Counted from the stretch's first letter, positions 7,725-17,795 are shown. The stretch: 64,000 nucleotides of DNA from Hyphomicrobiales bacterium (GCA_021775425.1 JAJFHX010000043.1:90841-154840); one strand, 5' to 3'. The notes: generated by a model not told the origin, from the letters alone. A program made the numbers and translations.

Positions 7725-8945
7725 TCATCCCGGTTTCCCATCAACACGAGGTTGAATGAGAATAGGAAAATAGACCCAAACATAAAGAAAATATGCTACG
7801 GACCAGAATATGATGGTGGCTAACATCGCCGAATTTGAGTATGAGCCTAGAAATGGTGCAAATGACCGAATGATTACGGCACCAAGTAATAGAAGATATG
7901 CTGCCGTTATCAGATGACTGACAATTAATGTGCGCCCAGTATGCCCCAGTGCTGCCCGAGACATAATTCCAATCATGTAAAGGCCAATTGTACCGACAGT
8001 AAAGCTGTGCAGATAATAATTGTAAGGCAGATTAAAGATGCCTTCCAAGCCTTTTAATAATAAGGCAATCACCAACCATAAATAACCGAGATGCAAAACC
8101 CAAACGATCGGGTTATCTAAAACTTTTAATCCACCCCACCCGGATAATCGCCAGAGGTGCACTGCCCCGGCCAAAAATGCTATCGCGTAGCTTAAGTTAC
8201 TATGAGGCATAAATAAATCAACCAAGGCATTTAAGAAAATGAGTAGATAAGCGGGCTTTTCAATGTAAGTTGATTTACTAATTATGTAGGTGCTGTTTTT
8301 CAGTTGAAGGTAATTTCGAGTAAAATTTGGGGTGACCCGACCACCAATTACCACGATTGCAATCATGATTATGTTTGTCGCCAGAATGCTGCCTAAACCT
8401 GATCTTTCGATGCCTATCTCTTCCAAAAACCCATTTAACTCACAAATTAAGAGTAGGTTTGCACTGGTCAACGCAAGCAGAATTCCAATAAAGATAAAAT
8501 TGCGTTTGTTACCTGTAGTGATGAAAATTTTTGAAAATCTCAATGTTTGCGAAACTGGTAACATCAGATCAAGAAACAATAAATACCCAAAAATAGGATG
8601 GTCAAAAAACAGATACAGCCAAAATACGAACCGACCAATCAGCCAGTAATAAACCAGTCGCTTTAAATCTTTACCGATGATAGGTGACGTGTTGGTCCAG
8701 TTAGGGATAGCAGACAATAGAAATCCGCTGATCCCAGCAGCTACAAAACCAAATATCATTTCATGAGCATGCCATGTCTGCATCGGAACGCTCGGTTGCA
8801 GAAAGCCGGCTAAATTTAACCCCCAGGGTAAAATTGGTAAAATGGCATATACACCGGCTAGTAAAAAAAAAGGACGAAATCCATAGGTAAAAATGGAAAA
8901 GTTTTTTGGTGTCATCTGCTGAGATTTCACGGCGACCTTTTCCAT
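7725..8945 (-). CDS. nnrS: NnrS family heme/copper membrane protein (nitric oxide response)
   Basis: 406 aa polytopic membrane protein with about 12 hydrophobic segments. NnrS landmarks are the YGFRPFFLLAG start, the WHAHEMIFGFVAAGISGFLLSAIPNWT block with conserved histidines near 60, and GRVTPNFTRN. NnrS proteins help cells tolerate nitric oxide and are made under denitrifying conditions. Here it probably protects against NO arising from nitrite made by the neighbouring nitrate reductase. A perfect FNR-type dyad lies about 150 bp upstream of its start. Confidence 0.92.
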   Translation of the reverse strand: MEKVAVKSQQMTPKNFSIFTYGFRPFFLLAGVYAILPILPWGLNLAGFLQPSVPMQTWHAHEMIFGFVAAGISGFLLSAIPNWTNTSPIIGKDLKRLVYYWLIGRFVFWLYLFFDHPIFGYLLFLDLMLPVSQTLRFSKIFITTGNKRNFIFIGILLALTSANLLLICELNGFLEEIGIERSGLGSILATNIIMIAIVVIGGRVTPNFTRNYLQLKNSTYIISKSTYIEKPAYLLIFLNALVDLFMPHSNLSYAIAFLAGAVHLWRLSGWGGLKVLDNPIVWVLHLGYLWLVIALLLKGLEGIFNLPYNYYLHSFTVGTIGLYMIGIMSRAALGHTGRTLIVSHLITAAYLLLLGAVIIRSFAPFLGSYSNSAMLATIIFWSVAYFLYVWVYFPILIQPRVDGKPG

Positions 8946-9088
8946 GATAATTGACCTTTTTTCATCAGGTTATCTGTTTGGTGAAACAGTTCACACCTTC
9001 AACAATAAGCTCCTCTCAAATCATAGTATGAGCAAAGCAATGAGGTGCAATTATCTTTAATTTGGAACATAAGGATTGACCGCTTGCA

Positions 9089-9102
9089 TTGACCAAGGTC
9101 AA
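9089..9102. promoter_or_regulatory. FNR/NNR-type box upstream of nnrS
   Basis: TTGACC-AA-GGTCAA is a perfect dyad of the FNR/DNR/NarR type, centred about 150 bp upstream of the nnrS start and abutting the stop codon of the NIT-CRP regulator gene. The likely ligands are the regulator encoded next door or an FNR/NNR protein. Confidence 0.6.
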
Positions 9103-10686
9103 TTAAGCGGTTTTAATTTCGTCATCAATAAGTGATTGCGGATTGGGGCAATCATCAGTTCCGTGCAATTTGCAATTTTCAGCAAGTATATGATCGCAAA
9201 ATTCGCATAAAGCCGTGCGTGATGGCATGATGATAACATCATTCTCAATTTTAAAATTTTTCTTCTTAAGTCGCTGCAAGGCACGAGAAAACGTTTCCCG
9301 TTTCATATTCAGATATGAAGCAATCAGTGATTTTTCATATGGCAGCTGAATAAACTTTGAGCTACGACCATTCTCTAATGCTAATTTTAACAAAAACCAG
9401 CCAAGACGTTCATCCACTGATTTTAAACGAGCAACTTCTATTTCACGAATTAGATTTTGAGAGCGGTAACACATGCTTGATAACAGATTTACCGCAAGAT
9501 TATTATTTTTTTTCACCTGCTCTCTAACTACAGGTGCTGGAATTGATAAAAGGGTGGCATCCTCAACTACCTGGGCACTAAGTGGGTATGTTAAATTGAG
9601 GTATGCAGCTGTTTCCATAATACTGTCACCAGAACTAAGCATGAGTAAAATGGCTTCATCCCCAGCAGCCGTCCCTTTAAATATCTTAATCCAGCCTTTT
9701 AGGATGATGTATAATCTGTTTGCCTGCTCTCCTTCTAAGAACAGTAGTTTTCCCTTTTGGAATTCTCTAACCTGAGCGTGGCTCATCAATGTCTGAAACG
9801 TGTTGGTTGGCAGATTTGAAAATATTTGCAATGAGTCGATCAGCAGTGCATGTTTGGTGAGAGCCGAGTTTGCATAAACTGAAGACGTAAGTGCTGCCGG
9901 TTCTTCGATTGTCTCAGCTTCACTATCAAGCAGACTATCAATCAGTTGTGGTGCTATTTTTTGCAGAGCATCAATCTTATCAGTCATTAATTTGAACCAT
10001 GTCTCTGATGTAAGCACAGACAATTCATCTGAACATGGTGAATGACGAAAAAGGCTGTGGTAATGGTCTATTTGTTGACAAGATGTAGTGTTTAATGCAT
10101 CCAAAATTGGTTCTTTTTGTTTTTCATTCGCTAGCACCATGAATGTGTTTTGATAGTTCATTTGTTCAGAGAGTAAAAATATTAAACGCTGGATCAATTC
10201 CTCGTTGAATAAATTTTCACCAATAAAAACACGCGCACCTATGGCGCGTTCGAGCCCGATGCGTTCTTTCCATTGAAGAAAAGCATTAAACGCACTTACT
10301 AAAGTCGGGTTTGACCCTTCCATGAACAAAGCAATTTCAATACTCTCTTGTACGAGGGGACAAATAATCTGATGCGTGTAAAAATCAATCACTTGAGACG
10401 CACTCAGCTCTTGATTGGTGATTTTGCCGCGCTGCTCAATTAATTCATTTTTCTTTTTTAGAAGATCTTTTATTTTATGTATATTTGAGGCTTTTATTGT
10501 TTTTAAATCTGACCAGCGCTCGAGGCCTTCAGACAATATATCTAACGATTTATCACTGGCAGTGAACTGCAATCGAATATCGTTTGAAAATAACTTTCCT
10601 TCGCTAGCAAGAAATATGGCACTACAGCCTCTCTCTCTTTGCAAATGATGAATAGCATCGACAATGTTATAAAGTGCTTCTTTCAC
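9103..10686 (-). CDS. NIT-domain/CRP-FNR fusion regulator (predicted nitrate-responsive activator)
   Basis: 527 aa, about twice the length of ordinary CRP/FNR proteins. Residues 1-260 form an all-helical nitrate/nitrite-sensing (NIT) domain: RERG at 17-20 and KERIGLERAIGARVF at 140-154 are its two signature blocks. Residues about 285-400 are a cyclic-nucleotide-type beta barrel, and about 420-480 a Crp winged helix with recognition helix RETFSRALQRLKK. A tail has four cysteines, C494, C497, C505 and C513 (CX2C-X7-C-X7-C), that could bind metal or an iron-sulphur cluster. The start codon is GTG. Divergent from narK1, it probably activates nar and nnrS in response to nitrate. Confidence 0.85.
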   Translation of the reverse strand: MKEALYNIVDAIHHLQRERGCSAIFLASEGKLFSNDIRLQFTASDKSLDILSEGLERWSDLKTIKASNIHKIKDLLKKKNELIEQRGKITNQELSASQVIDFYTHQIICPLVQESIEIALFMEGSNPTLVSAFNAFLQWKERIGLERAIGARVFIGENLFNEELIQRLIFLLSEQMNYQNTFMVLANEKQKEPILDALNTTSCQQIDHYHSLFRHSPCSDELSVLTSETWFKLMTDKIDALQKIAPQLIDSLLDSEAETIEEPAALTSSVYANSALTKHALLIDSLQIFSNLPTNTFQTLMSHAQVREFQKGKLLFLEGEQANRLYIILKGWIKIFKGTAAGDEAILLMLSSGDSIMETAAYLNLTYPLSAQVVEDATLLSIPAPVVREQVKKNNNLAVNLLSSMCYRSQNLIREIEVARLKSVDERLGWFLLKLALENGRSSKFIQLPYEKSLIASYLNMKRETFSRALQRLKKKNFKIENDVIIMPSRTALCEFCDHILAENCKLHGTDDCPNPQSLIDDEIKTA

Positions 10687-10846
10687 GCGATACTACTCAC
10701 TTTCATGAATATCCAAACAATAATTTTATATCAGAAGTGGTTGAATTACAATCATTGCAACTGATTGAAAATCCATACAAATGAAGCAGGTAAAAAGGTC
10801 GATGATTTGTATATTTTTTTAGTGCCATGAATTTATTTTTCAAAAA

Positions 10847-10860
10847 TTGACCTGCGTCAC
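10847..10860. promoter_or_regulatory. FNR/NarR-type box upstream of narK1
   Basis: TTGACCTGCGTCAC is an imperfect FNR-class dyad (TTGAC-N4-GTCA core) centred 67 bp upstream of the narK1 start. That position suits activation of the narK1K2GHJI operon. It resembles the nnrS box, so one regulator may serve both promoters. Confidence 0.5.
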
Positions 10861-10920
10861 ATCCTACTTTCCAGTTCCAGTCAACATTAGCCTTGTTAAC
10901 GCATCAACGGAGCAGGGCCA

Positions 10921-12378
10921 ATGACAACAAAATCCGTAACAGCCAGTGAGCAAACTCAAGCATTGACCGCCAGTACGCTCGCTTTCACTGTATGCTTTGC
11001 AGTATGGACCATTTTTTCTATTATCGGCATCAAAATAAAATCTGAGCTGGGATTAAACGATACCCAGTTTGGTGTTTTGGTAGCGACACCAATTTTAACC
11101 GGATCTCTAAGTCGTATATTCCTTGGAGTTTGGGCAGACCAGTTCGGCGGTCGCCTGATTTTTACACTGCAGATGATTGCAACAGCCATTGCAACATTTT
11201 TGCTAACTTTAGTTTCCAGTTATCCAATGTTCTTATTAGCCGCTCTTGGCGTTGGGCTTGCTGGTGGCAGCTTTGCCGTTGGCGTACAATATGTCTCCAC
11301 TTGGTATCCCAAAAACCGACAGGGAACAGCTCTAGGTATCTTCGGTGCTGGCAATGTCGGTGCGGCTGTAACTAATTTTGGTGCACCAATCTTACTGGTT
11401 GCAATGGGGAATGAATGGGAAGCAGTAGCACAAATATATGCAATCGTTGTCGCAACAACAGCCATCCTGTTTTATCTATTTACTAAAGATGACCCAGCGC
11501 TTGCAGAACGCAGAGCAAAAGGTGTTGAGCATGTACCTTTCCTCAAACAACTTGAACCGCTGAAACAATTACAAGTATGGCGGTTTTCTCTCTACTACTT
11601 CTTTGTATTTGGTGCATTCGTTGCGCTCGCCCTTTGGTTACCGCGTTATTATGTCGGTGCGTATGGCCTTGATCTGAAAACAGCCGGTCTTCTTGCTGCG
11701 TGTTACGCAATGCCTGGAAGTATCTTCCGAGCGCTTGGTGGGTGGTTATCAGACAAATACGGGGCTCGCGCTGTCATGTACTGGACATTCATTGTTTGCG
11801 TTATCTGCACCTTCTTTCTCTCATACCCCGCAACAGACTACACCGTAGCTGGCATTGAAGGTCCTCTCACTTTCAACATTACAATTCCGCTTTGGTTGTT
11901 TGCCTCTCTCACTGTCGTGCTTGGCTTTTTTATGTCTCTTGGAAAAGCCGCTGTCTATAAACACATCCCTGTTTACTATCCGGGGCATGTTGGTTCAGTT
12001 GGCGGTATCGTTGGGCTTGTTGGTGGATTAGGCGGCTTTTTTCTTCCTATCTCATTCGGCATCATGAATGACCTGATTGGTGTGTGGACAAGCTGTTTCA
12101 TGCTTCTCACTGTACTTATATCAGTAGCCTTTATCTGGATGCATATTTCCATCCAGCAACAGGAACGCCAGAAACATCCTGAACTTCGTGGACCAAAATA
12201 TCTACCCGAACTCATCAGCGACGAGGAAAGTGTCATGGCTTTTCTTGAAAGCCAGGCGCTTGAGCAACGTAGCGAACTATTGGCTCAGGAAAGTCAGCAA
12301 ATGCTGACCAGAGCTGAAATTCTAAAACAACAGAGTGATGAATTGCTCGAGAAAAGCAAAACGCTAAAACCAGCTTAA
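10921..12378 (+). CDS. narK1: Nitrate/nitrite transporter, NarK1 type
   Basis: 485 aa major-facilitator protein with 12 predicted membrane segments. Nitrate-porter features include FFVFGAFVALALWLPRYY in segment 7 and the glycine-rich GGIVGLVGGLGGFFLP in segment 11. NarK1-type proteins act as proton-linked nitrate importers. Unusually, about 60 residues after the last segment form a charged, Glu/Gln/Leu-rich tail (ESQALEQRSELLAQE...) that should be a cytoplasmic coiled coil. It is the first gene of the nar operon, behind an FNR-type box, and 24 bp precede narK2. Confidence 0.92.
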   Translation: MTTKSVTASEQTQALTASTLAFTVCFAVWTIFSIIGIKIKSELGLNDTQFGVLVATPILTGSLSRIFLGVWADQFGGRLIFTLQMIATAIATFLLTLVSSYPMFLLAALGVGLAGGSFAVGVQYVSTWYPKNRQGTALGIFGAGNVGAAVTNFGAPILLVAMGNEWEAVAQIYAIVVATTAILFYLFTKDDPALAERRAKGVEHVPFLKQLEPLKQLQVWRFSLYYFFVFGAFVALALWLPRYYVGAYGLDLKTAGLLAACYAMPGSIFRALGGWLSDKYGARAVMYWTFIVCVICTFFLSYPATDYTVAGIEGPLTFNITIPLWLFASLTVVLGFFMSLGKAAVYKHIPVYYPGHVGSVGGIVGLVGGLGGFFLPISFGIMNDLIGVWTSCFMLLTVLISVAFIWMHISIQQQERQKHPELRGPKYLPELISDEESVMAFLESQALEQRSELLAQESQQMLTRAEILKQQSDELLEKSKTLKPA

Positions 12379-12402
12379 CATTTTAAGAAGGGTAATCCCC
12401 AA

Positions 12403-14016
12403 ATGGCGAATGATTTAAAAAACTGGAACCCCGAAGACGAACAACAATGGGAGAGCTATGGTAAGAAGATAGCTAACCGAAATTTATGGATTTCAATTCC
12501 TAGCCTTTTATGTGGATTTGCTGTCTGGCTGTTCTGGGGTATCATAACAGTACAGATGCTCAATCTGGACTTTACTTTTTCTAAGTCTGAGTTATTTACC
12601 CTCCTCGCCATCGCCGGTCTCTCTGGTGCAACACTGAGAATACCAAGCTCGTTTTTCATTAGACTGGCTGGTGGGCGTAATACAATTTTTTTAACAACCT
12701 CTCTCTTGATCTTACCAGCTTTGGGAACTGGTATTGCTCTTCAGGATACCAGCACACCTTTATGGCACTTCCAACTTCTTGCCTTGTTATCTGGAATTGG
12801 GGGGGGCAACTTTGCTTCTTCAATGTCAAACATCAGTTTCTTTTTTCCAAAGAAAGTGCAGGGTTATTCGCTTGGTATGAATGCCGGACTTGGCAATTTT
12901 GGAGTTACCACCATGCAAATTCTTGTACCACTGGTGATGACAGTCGGTATTTTTGCCGGTGAAGCAATGATCCTGAACAACACAAGTGGTACGCTGATCG
13001 GTAAAATCCCAGCCGGGACAGAAACCTACATCCAGAACGCTGGTTATATCTGGCTTTTTTTTCTCATTCCCCTATCCATCGCAGCATGGATTGGCATGAA
13101 TAATATCGTTGATGATCACGTCTCACCAAACATTGGTGGTACGCTGACTTCTTTCTTTAAAATTATTGTGATGCTGCTTTTGGGGCTGACAATTGCGGCT
13201 GGTGGCCTTTATCTGATGCTGCCAGTAAGCGCTGGTGGATCCGGACTAAATGTGGATAAGCTCATAGTGATGCCGCTGGTTATTGTGCTAACCGTTTTGG
13301 CTCTAAAGATTTTGCCACTTGGTAATGACTATAAAAACGGTCTCTCCCGCCAATATAATATTTTTGGTAATAAGCACACATGGGCAATGTCTCTCATATA
13401 TACCATGACATTTGGCTCTTTCATTGGCTTTTCAGCTGCTCTTGCACTTTCAATCAAAGTCATCTTTGGCTTTCAGCATTTGATGGTCGATGGGGTGCTC
13501 ACTCATAGCACAGCCAATGTCAATGGGCCCTCAGCACTGATGTACGCCTGGATGGGACCGTTTATTGGTGCGTTAATACGCCCTATTGGCGGGATGATAG
13601 CAGATAAATTTGGCGGGGCTAAAGTCACTCAAATCGTTTCCGTAATCATGGTCGCCAGTGCCCTTGGTGTGGCTTACTATATGAAGCAGGCTTATGCTTC
13701 TGCCACTCCGGAAGATTATTTCTGGCCGTTCCTAATTTTATTCCTGCTGTTGTTTGCCGCAACCGGTATTGGCAATGGCTCAACCTTCAGAACCATTGCA
13801 ATTGTGTTTGATAAAGAACAAGCCGGTCCCGTTCTAGGCTGGACGTCAGCTGTCGCCGCATATGGCGCTTTCTATATCCCTAAAGTTCTGGGTGAAAACA
13901 TCAAAGCTGCAACTCCTGAATACGCTTTATATGGCTTTGCCGCCTTCTACATCATTTGCATCATCGTTAACTGGTGGTTCTATCTGCGCACGAACGCATA
14001 CGTCAAAAATCCATAA
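12403..14016 (+). CDS. narK2: Nitrate/nitrite antiporter, NarK2 type
   Basis: 537 aa major-facilitator protein. Nitrate-signature stretches are present: GGGNFASSMSNISFFFPKK in segment 4-5, and PFIGALIRPIGGMIADKFGG around segment 10. It is longer than NarK1 owing to a loop with hydrophobic segments at about 225-300, as in NarK2 proteins that exchange nitrate for nitrite. In Paracoccus the two porters are fused; here they are separate genes with a 24-bp gap. The last codons are followed 17 bp later by narG. Confidence 0.9.
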   Translation: MANDLKNWNPEDEQQWESYGKKIANRNLWISIPSLLCGFAVWLFWGIITVQMLNLDFTFSKSELFTLLAIAGLSGATLRIPSSFFIRLAGGRNTIFLTTSLLILPALGTGIALQDTSTPLWHFQLLALLSGIGGGNFASSMSNISFFFPKKVQGYSLGMNAGLGNFGVTTMQILVPLVMTVGIFAGEAMILNNTSGTLIGKIPAGTETYIQNAGYIWLFFLIPLSIAAWIGMNNIVDDHVSPNIGGTLTSFFKIIVMLLLGLTIAAGGLYLMLPVSAGGSGLNVDKLIVMPLVIVLTVLALKILPLGNDYKNGLSRQYNIFGNKHTWAMSLIYTMTFGSFIGFSAALALSIKVIFGFQHLMVDGVLTHSTANVNGPSALMYAWMGPFIGALIRPIGGMIADKFGGAKVTQIVSVIMVASALGVAYYMKQAYASATPEDYFWPFLILFLLLFAATGIGNGSTFRTIAIVFDKEQAGPVLGWTSAVAAYGAFYIPKVLGENIKAATPEYALYGFAAFYIICIIVNWWFYLRTNAYVKNP

Positions 14017-14033
14017 AAACTGAGGAAAAACAG

Positions 14034-17000
14034 ATGAGTCATATCGTAGACAAACTTACATTCTTTACAAAAAAATCACCTGAAACTTTCTCAGAGGGGC
14101 ATGGCATAACGACAGAAGAAAACCGTGAATGGGAGCGCGCCTACCGTAACCGCTGGGCTCATGACAAAGTGGTGCGTTCAACTCATGGAGTTAACTGCAC
14201 CGGTTCATGCAGTTGGAAAATTTATGTCAAAAGTGGTCTTGTTACCTGGGAAACCCAGCAAACCGATTACCCTAGAACCCGGCCGGATTTACCAAATCAC
14301 GAACCGCGGGGCTGCGCCAGGGGTGCCAGCTATAGCTGGTATCTATATAGCGCTGCCCGGTTAAAATACCCGATGATCAGATCAGACCTTCTTAAAACCT
14401 GGCGCAAGGCAAGAACTTTTCATAGAGACCCTGTTGATGCCTGGGCTTCTATTGTCAGTGACCCTAAAAAATCAACAAGCTATAAAAAGTTACGCGGTCT
14501 TGGTGGTATGGTACGTGCCCACTGGGATGAAGTGAATGAGATCATCGCCGCATCAAATGTTTATACAGCAAAAACATTTGGACCCGACCGTATTGTCGGA
14601 TTTTCTCCAATTCCAGCGATGTCGATGATTTCTTACGCAGCTGGCAGCCGCTATCTTTCATTGATTGGTGGTACATGCATGAGCTTTTACGATTGGTACT
14701 GTGACCTGCCACCAAGTTCACCTCAAACCTGGGGGGAACAAACTGATGTTCCTGAAAGTGCTGACTGGTATAATTCATCTTACATCATAGCCTGGGGCTC
14801 TAATGTGCCACAGACCCGCACGCCAGACGCACACTTCTTTACTGAAGCAAGATATAACGGCACCAAAACAGTAGCCGTGACCCCTGACTATAGTGAAGTT
14901 GCCAAATTATCTGATAGCTGGCTGCCTGTTAGGCAGGGAACAGATTCAGCTCTCTCCATGGCTATGGGGCACGTTATCTTAAAAGAATTCCACCTTGCTG
15001 AAAAAAGTGAATATTTTGACGATTATTGCCGCATGTATACGGATATGCCCTTTCTTATCATGCTTGATGAAAAAGATGGCAAACACGTTCCTGGCCGTAT
15101 GCTGCGTGCTTCAGATTTTGACAATAACTTAAATCAGGAGACTAACCCTGAGTGGAAGCCGGTTATTTTCGATTCCAACACAAGCAATATTGTGGTTCCA
15201 AATGGCACGATCGGCTCACGTTGGGATGAGAGCGGCAAATGGAACATGGAAGCCAAGAATGCAGCCAATGGTTCTGAAATCTGGCCAGAGATTTCTACCC
15301 TCAATAATAAGGATGAAATCGTATCAGTTGGGTTTCCCTATTTTGGTAACATTCCAAATGATCAGCCGATTTTTGCGCACACAGATCATGAAGGCATCCA
15401 GTATCGCAATATACCGGCGCGGCGTGTGCAGATTGGTGAAAGTAAAACAGCCCTCGTTGCAACAGTATTTGATTTGTTAGTCGCTAATTACGGCATTGAT
15501 CGAAACTTAGGTGGCGGCAATGTGGCGATCTCGTATGAAGAAGATATGCCTTACACGCCTGCATGGCAGGAAAAAATTACTGGCGTCCCGGCTGAGCAGG
15601 TTGTCCGTATCGCTCGTGAATTTGCAGACAATGCAGATAAAACGCGTGGTCGTTCCATGGTTATTTTAGGCGCGGCGATCAACCACTGGTACCATATGGA
15701 TATGATCTATCGCGGCATCATCAATATGCTGATGATGTGTGGTTGTATCGGCAAGTCTGGTGGTGGTTGGGCTCACTATGTGGGGCAGGAAAAGTTGCGC
15801 CCACAAACAGGTTGGCTTCCGCTCGCCTTTGGGCTCGATTGGCACCGCCCCCCCCGTCATATGAATTCAACCAGCTTTTTCTACAGCCACTCTAATCAAT
15901 GGCGCTATGAAAAACTTGAGGTTGATGAAATTCTATCACCACTTGCAGATAAGGAGAAATGGAAGGACACCTCACTCATTGATTGCAATGTCCGCTCGGA
16001 ACGAATGGGCTGGTTACCTTCCGCACCTCAACTGGAAGAAAACCCACTTGAGCTGAGCAAACTGTCTGCCAAAGCTGGTAAAGATACAAAAGACTATATT
16101 GTAGACAGGTTAAAAACTGGCTCTCTAAAAATGTCTTGTGAGGATCCTGATAATCCTAAGAACTTCCCACGTAACATGTTCATCTGGCGCTCTAATCTGC
16201 TGGGATCTTCAGGTAAAGGGCATGAATATATGCTCAAACATCTGCTGGGCACAACGAATGGTGTGCTGGGTGAGGACCTTGGAACGCTCAATGGCAAGAA
16301 ACCAAAAGAAGTGACATGGCATGAGAAAGCGCCAGAGGGCAAGCTTGATCTTGTCGTCACGCTTGACTTCAGAATGTCAACAACCTGCATGTACTCTGAT
16401 ATCGTTCTACCCTCCGCCACCTGGTATGAAAAAAACGATTTAAACACTTCAGACATGCATCCATTTATCCACCCTCTATCTAGGGCCGTTGACCCGGCAT
16501 GGGAATCACGCAGTGACTGGGAAATTTATAAAGGGCTTGCCAAAAAATTCTCTGAAGTCTGTGTTGGTCATTTGGGCACTGAGACGGATATTGTAGCCCT
16601 CCCTATCCTGCATGATACGCCTGGTGAAATGGCTCAGGCACTCGATGTTAAAGATTGGAAAAACGGTGATTGCGATCCAATACCCGGCCTGACAATGCCT
16701 AATTTTGTCACCGTTGAGAGAGATTATCCAAACACTTACAAGAAGTTCACCGCCCTTGGGCCTTTGATGACAAAAATCGGCAATGGTGGCAAAGGCATAG
16801 CCTGGAATACTGAAAAAGAAGTGAAATTCCTGGCAGAACTTAATCACACTGTCACTGAAGATGGCATCTCCAAGGGCTTGCCCTCAATTCAATCCGATAT
16901 TGACGCGGCTGAAGTCGTCTTATCTCTTGCTCCTGAAACAAACGGACAGGTTGCCGTTAAAGCCTGGCAAGCTCTCGGAAAAATCACTGGGCGCGACCAC

Positions 17001-17795
17001 ACCCATTTAGCCAGACCCAAGGAAGAAGAAAAAATTCGCTTCCGCGATATTCAGGCACAACCACGTAAAATTATATCCTCTCCGACGTGGAGTGGACTCG
17101 AGGATGAACATGTCAGCTACAATGCAGGTTATACCAATGTTCATGAACTCATACCCTGGCGTACTTTATCTGGTCGCCAGCAGTTTTATCAGGATCATGA
17201 ATGGATGCGGGATTTTGGTGAAGGACTGTGTGTTTATAAACCACCTATCAATACCAAAACTATCAAACCTGTGATTGATAAGTTCGGTAGTGGACGCAAA
17301 CAAGTGGTTCTCAATTGGATCACCCCTCACCAGAAATGGGGCATTCACAGTACATATTCAGAAAACCTGTTAATGCTAACCCTCAGCCGCGGTGGTCCTG
17401 TTGTCTGGATCAGTGAGATTGATGCTGTAAAAATCGGCGTCAAGGATAATGACTGGATAGAACTTTACAACACAAATGGTGCCATTGCAGCTCGAGCGAT
17501 TGTTTCCCAGCGAGTGCCAGAAGGCATGAGCATGATGTATCACGCGCAGGAAAAAATAATTAACACACCTGGTGCAGAAACCACCGGCACACGCGGCGGC
17601 ATTCATAACTCCGTAACAAGAACAGTCGTCAAACCCACCCATATGATTGGGGGGTATGCTCAGCTTTCTTACGGGTTCAATTATTATGGCACAGTCGGAT
17701 CCAACCGTGATGAGTTCGTGATTGTCAGAAAAGTTGAAAATGTAAACTGGTTAGAAAACCAGGAAAAAAACCTTGACCATGAGGAGATTGCCTAA
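14034..17795 (+). CDS. narG: Respiratory nitrate reductase alpha subunit NarG
   Basis: Catalytic molybdenum subunit that reduces nitrate to nitrite on the cytoplasmic side with electrons from quinol via NarI and NarH. 1253 aa, normal for NarG. The FS0 cluster motif H51-X3-C55-X3-C59...C94 and the molybdenum-ligand aspartate (WYCDLPPSSPQTW, D224) are visible. No Tat export sequence is expected for the cytoplasm-facing enzyme. The frame is open into narK2 (to 13974), but the TGAGGA ribosome site at 14021-14026 fixes the start at 14034. Its stop overlaps the narH start by one base. Confidence 0.97.
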   Translation: MSHIVDKLTFFTKKSPETFSEGHGITTEENREWERAYRNRWAHDKVVRSTHGVNCTGSCSWKIYVKSGLVTWETQQTDYPRTRPDLPNHEPRGCARGASYSWYLYSAARLKYPMIRSDLLKTWRKARTFHRDPVDAWASIVSDPKKSTSYKKLRGLGGMVRAHWDEVNEIIAASNVYTAKTFGPDRIVGFSPIPAMSMISYAAGSRYLSLIGGTCMSFYDWYCDLPPSSPQTWGEQTDVPESADWYNSSYIIAWGSNVPQTRTPDAHFFTEARYNGTKTVAVTPDYSEVAKLSDSWLPVRQGTDSALSMAMGHVILKEFHLAEKSEYFDDYCRMYTDMPFLIMLDEKDGKHVPGRMLRASDFDNNLNQETNPEWKPVIFDSNTSNIVVPNGTIGSRWDESGKWNMEAKNAANGSEIWPEISTLNNKDEIVSVGFPYFGNIPNDQPIFAHTDHEGIQYRNIPARRVQIGESKTALVATVFDLLVANYGIDRNLGGGNVAISYEEDMPYTPAWQEKITGVPAEQVVRIAREFADNADKTRGRSMVILGAAINHWYHMDMIYRGIINMLMMCGCIGKSGGGWAHYVGQEKLRPQTGWLPLAFGLDWHRPPRHMNSTSFFYSHSNQWRYEKLEVDEILSPLADKEKWKDTSLIDCNVRSERMGWLPSAPQLEENPLELSKLSAKAGKDTKDYIVDRLKTGSLKMSCEDPDNPKNFPRNMFIWRSNLLGSSGKGHEYMLKHLLGTTNGVLGEDLGTLNGKKPKEVTWHEKAPEGKLDLVVTLDFRMSTTCMYSDIVLPSATWYEKNDLNTSDMHPFIHPLSRAVDPAWESRSDWEIYKGLAKKFSEVCVGHLGTETDIVALPILHDTPGEMAQALDVKDWKNGDCDPIPGLTMPNFVTVERDYPNTYKKFTALGPLMTKIGNGGKGIAWNTEKEVKFLAELNHTVTEDGISKGLPSIQSDIDAAEVVLSLAPETNGQVAVKAWQALGKITGRDHTHLARPKEEEKIRFRDIQAQPRKIISSPTWSGLEDEHVSYNAGYTNVHELIPWRTLSGRQQFYQDHEWMRDFGEGLCVYKPPINTKTIKPVIDKFGSGRKQVVLNWITPHQKWGIHSTYSENLLMLTLSRGGPVVWISEIDAVKIGVKDNDWIELYNTNGAIAARAIVSQRVPEGMSMMYHAQEKIINTPGAETTGTRGGIHNSVTRTVVKPTHMIGGYAQLSYGFNYYGTVGSNRDEFVIVRKVENVNWLENQEKNLDHEEIA

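Noticed and set aside
7487..7759. 90-codon plus-strand frame between the reductase and nnrS genes
   Set aside because: Overlaps the nnrS 3' end and a minus-strand frame, no ribosome site, no known family.
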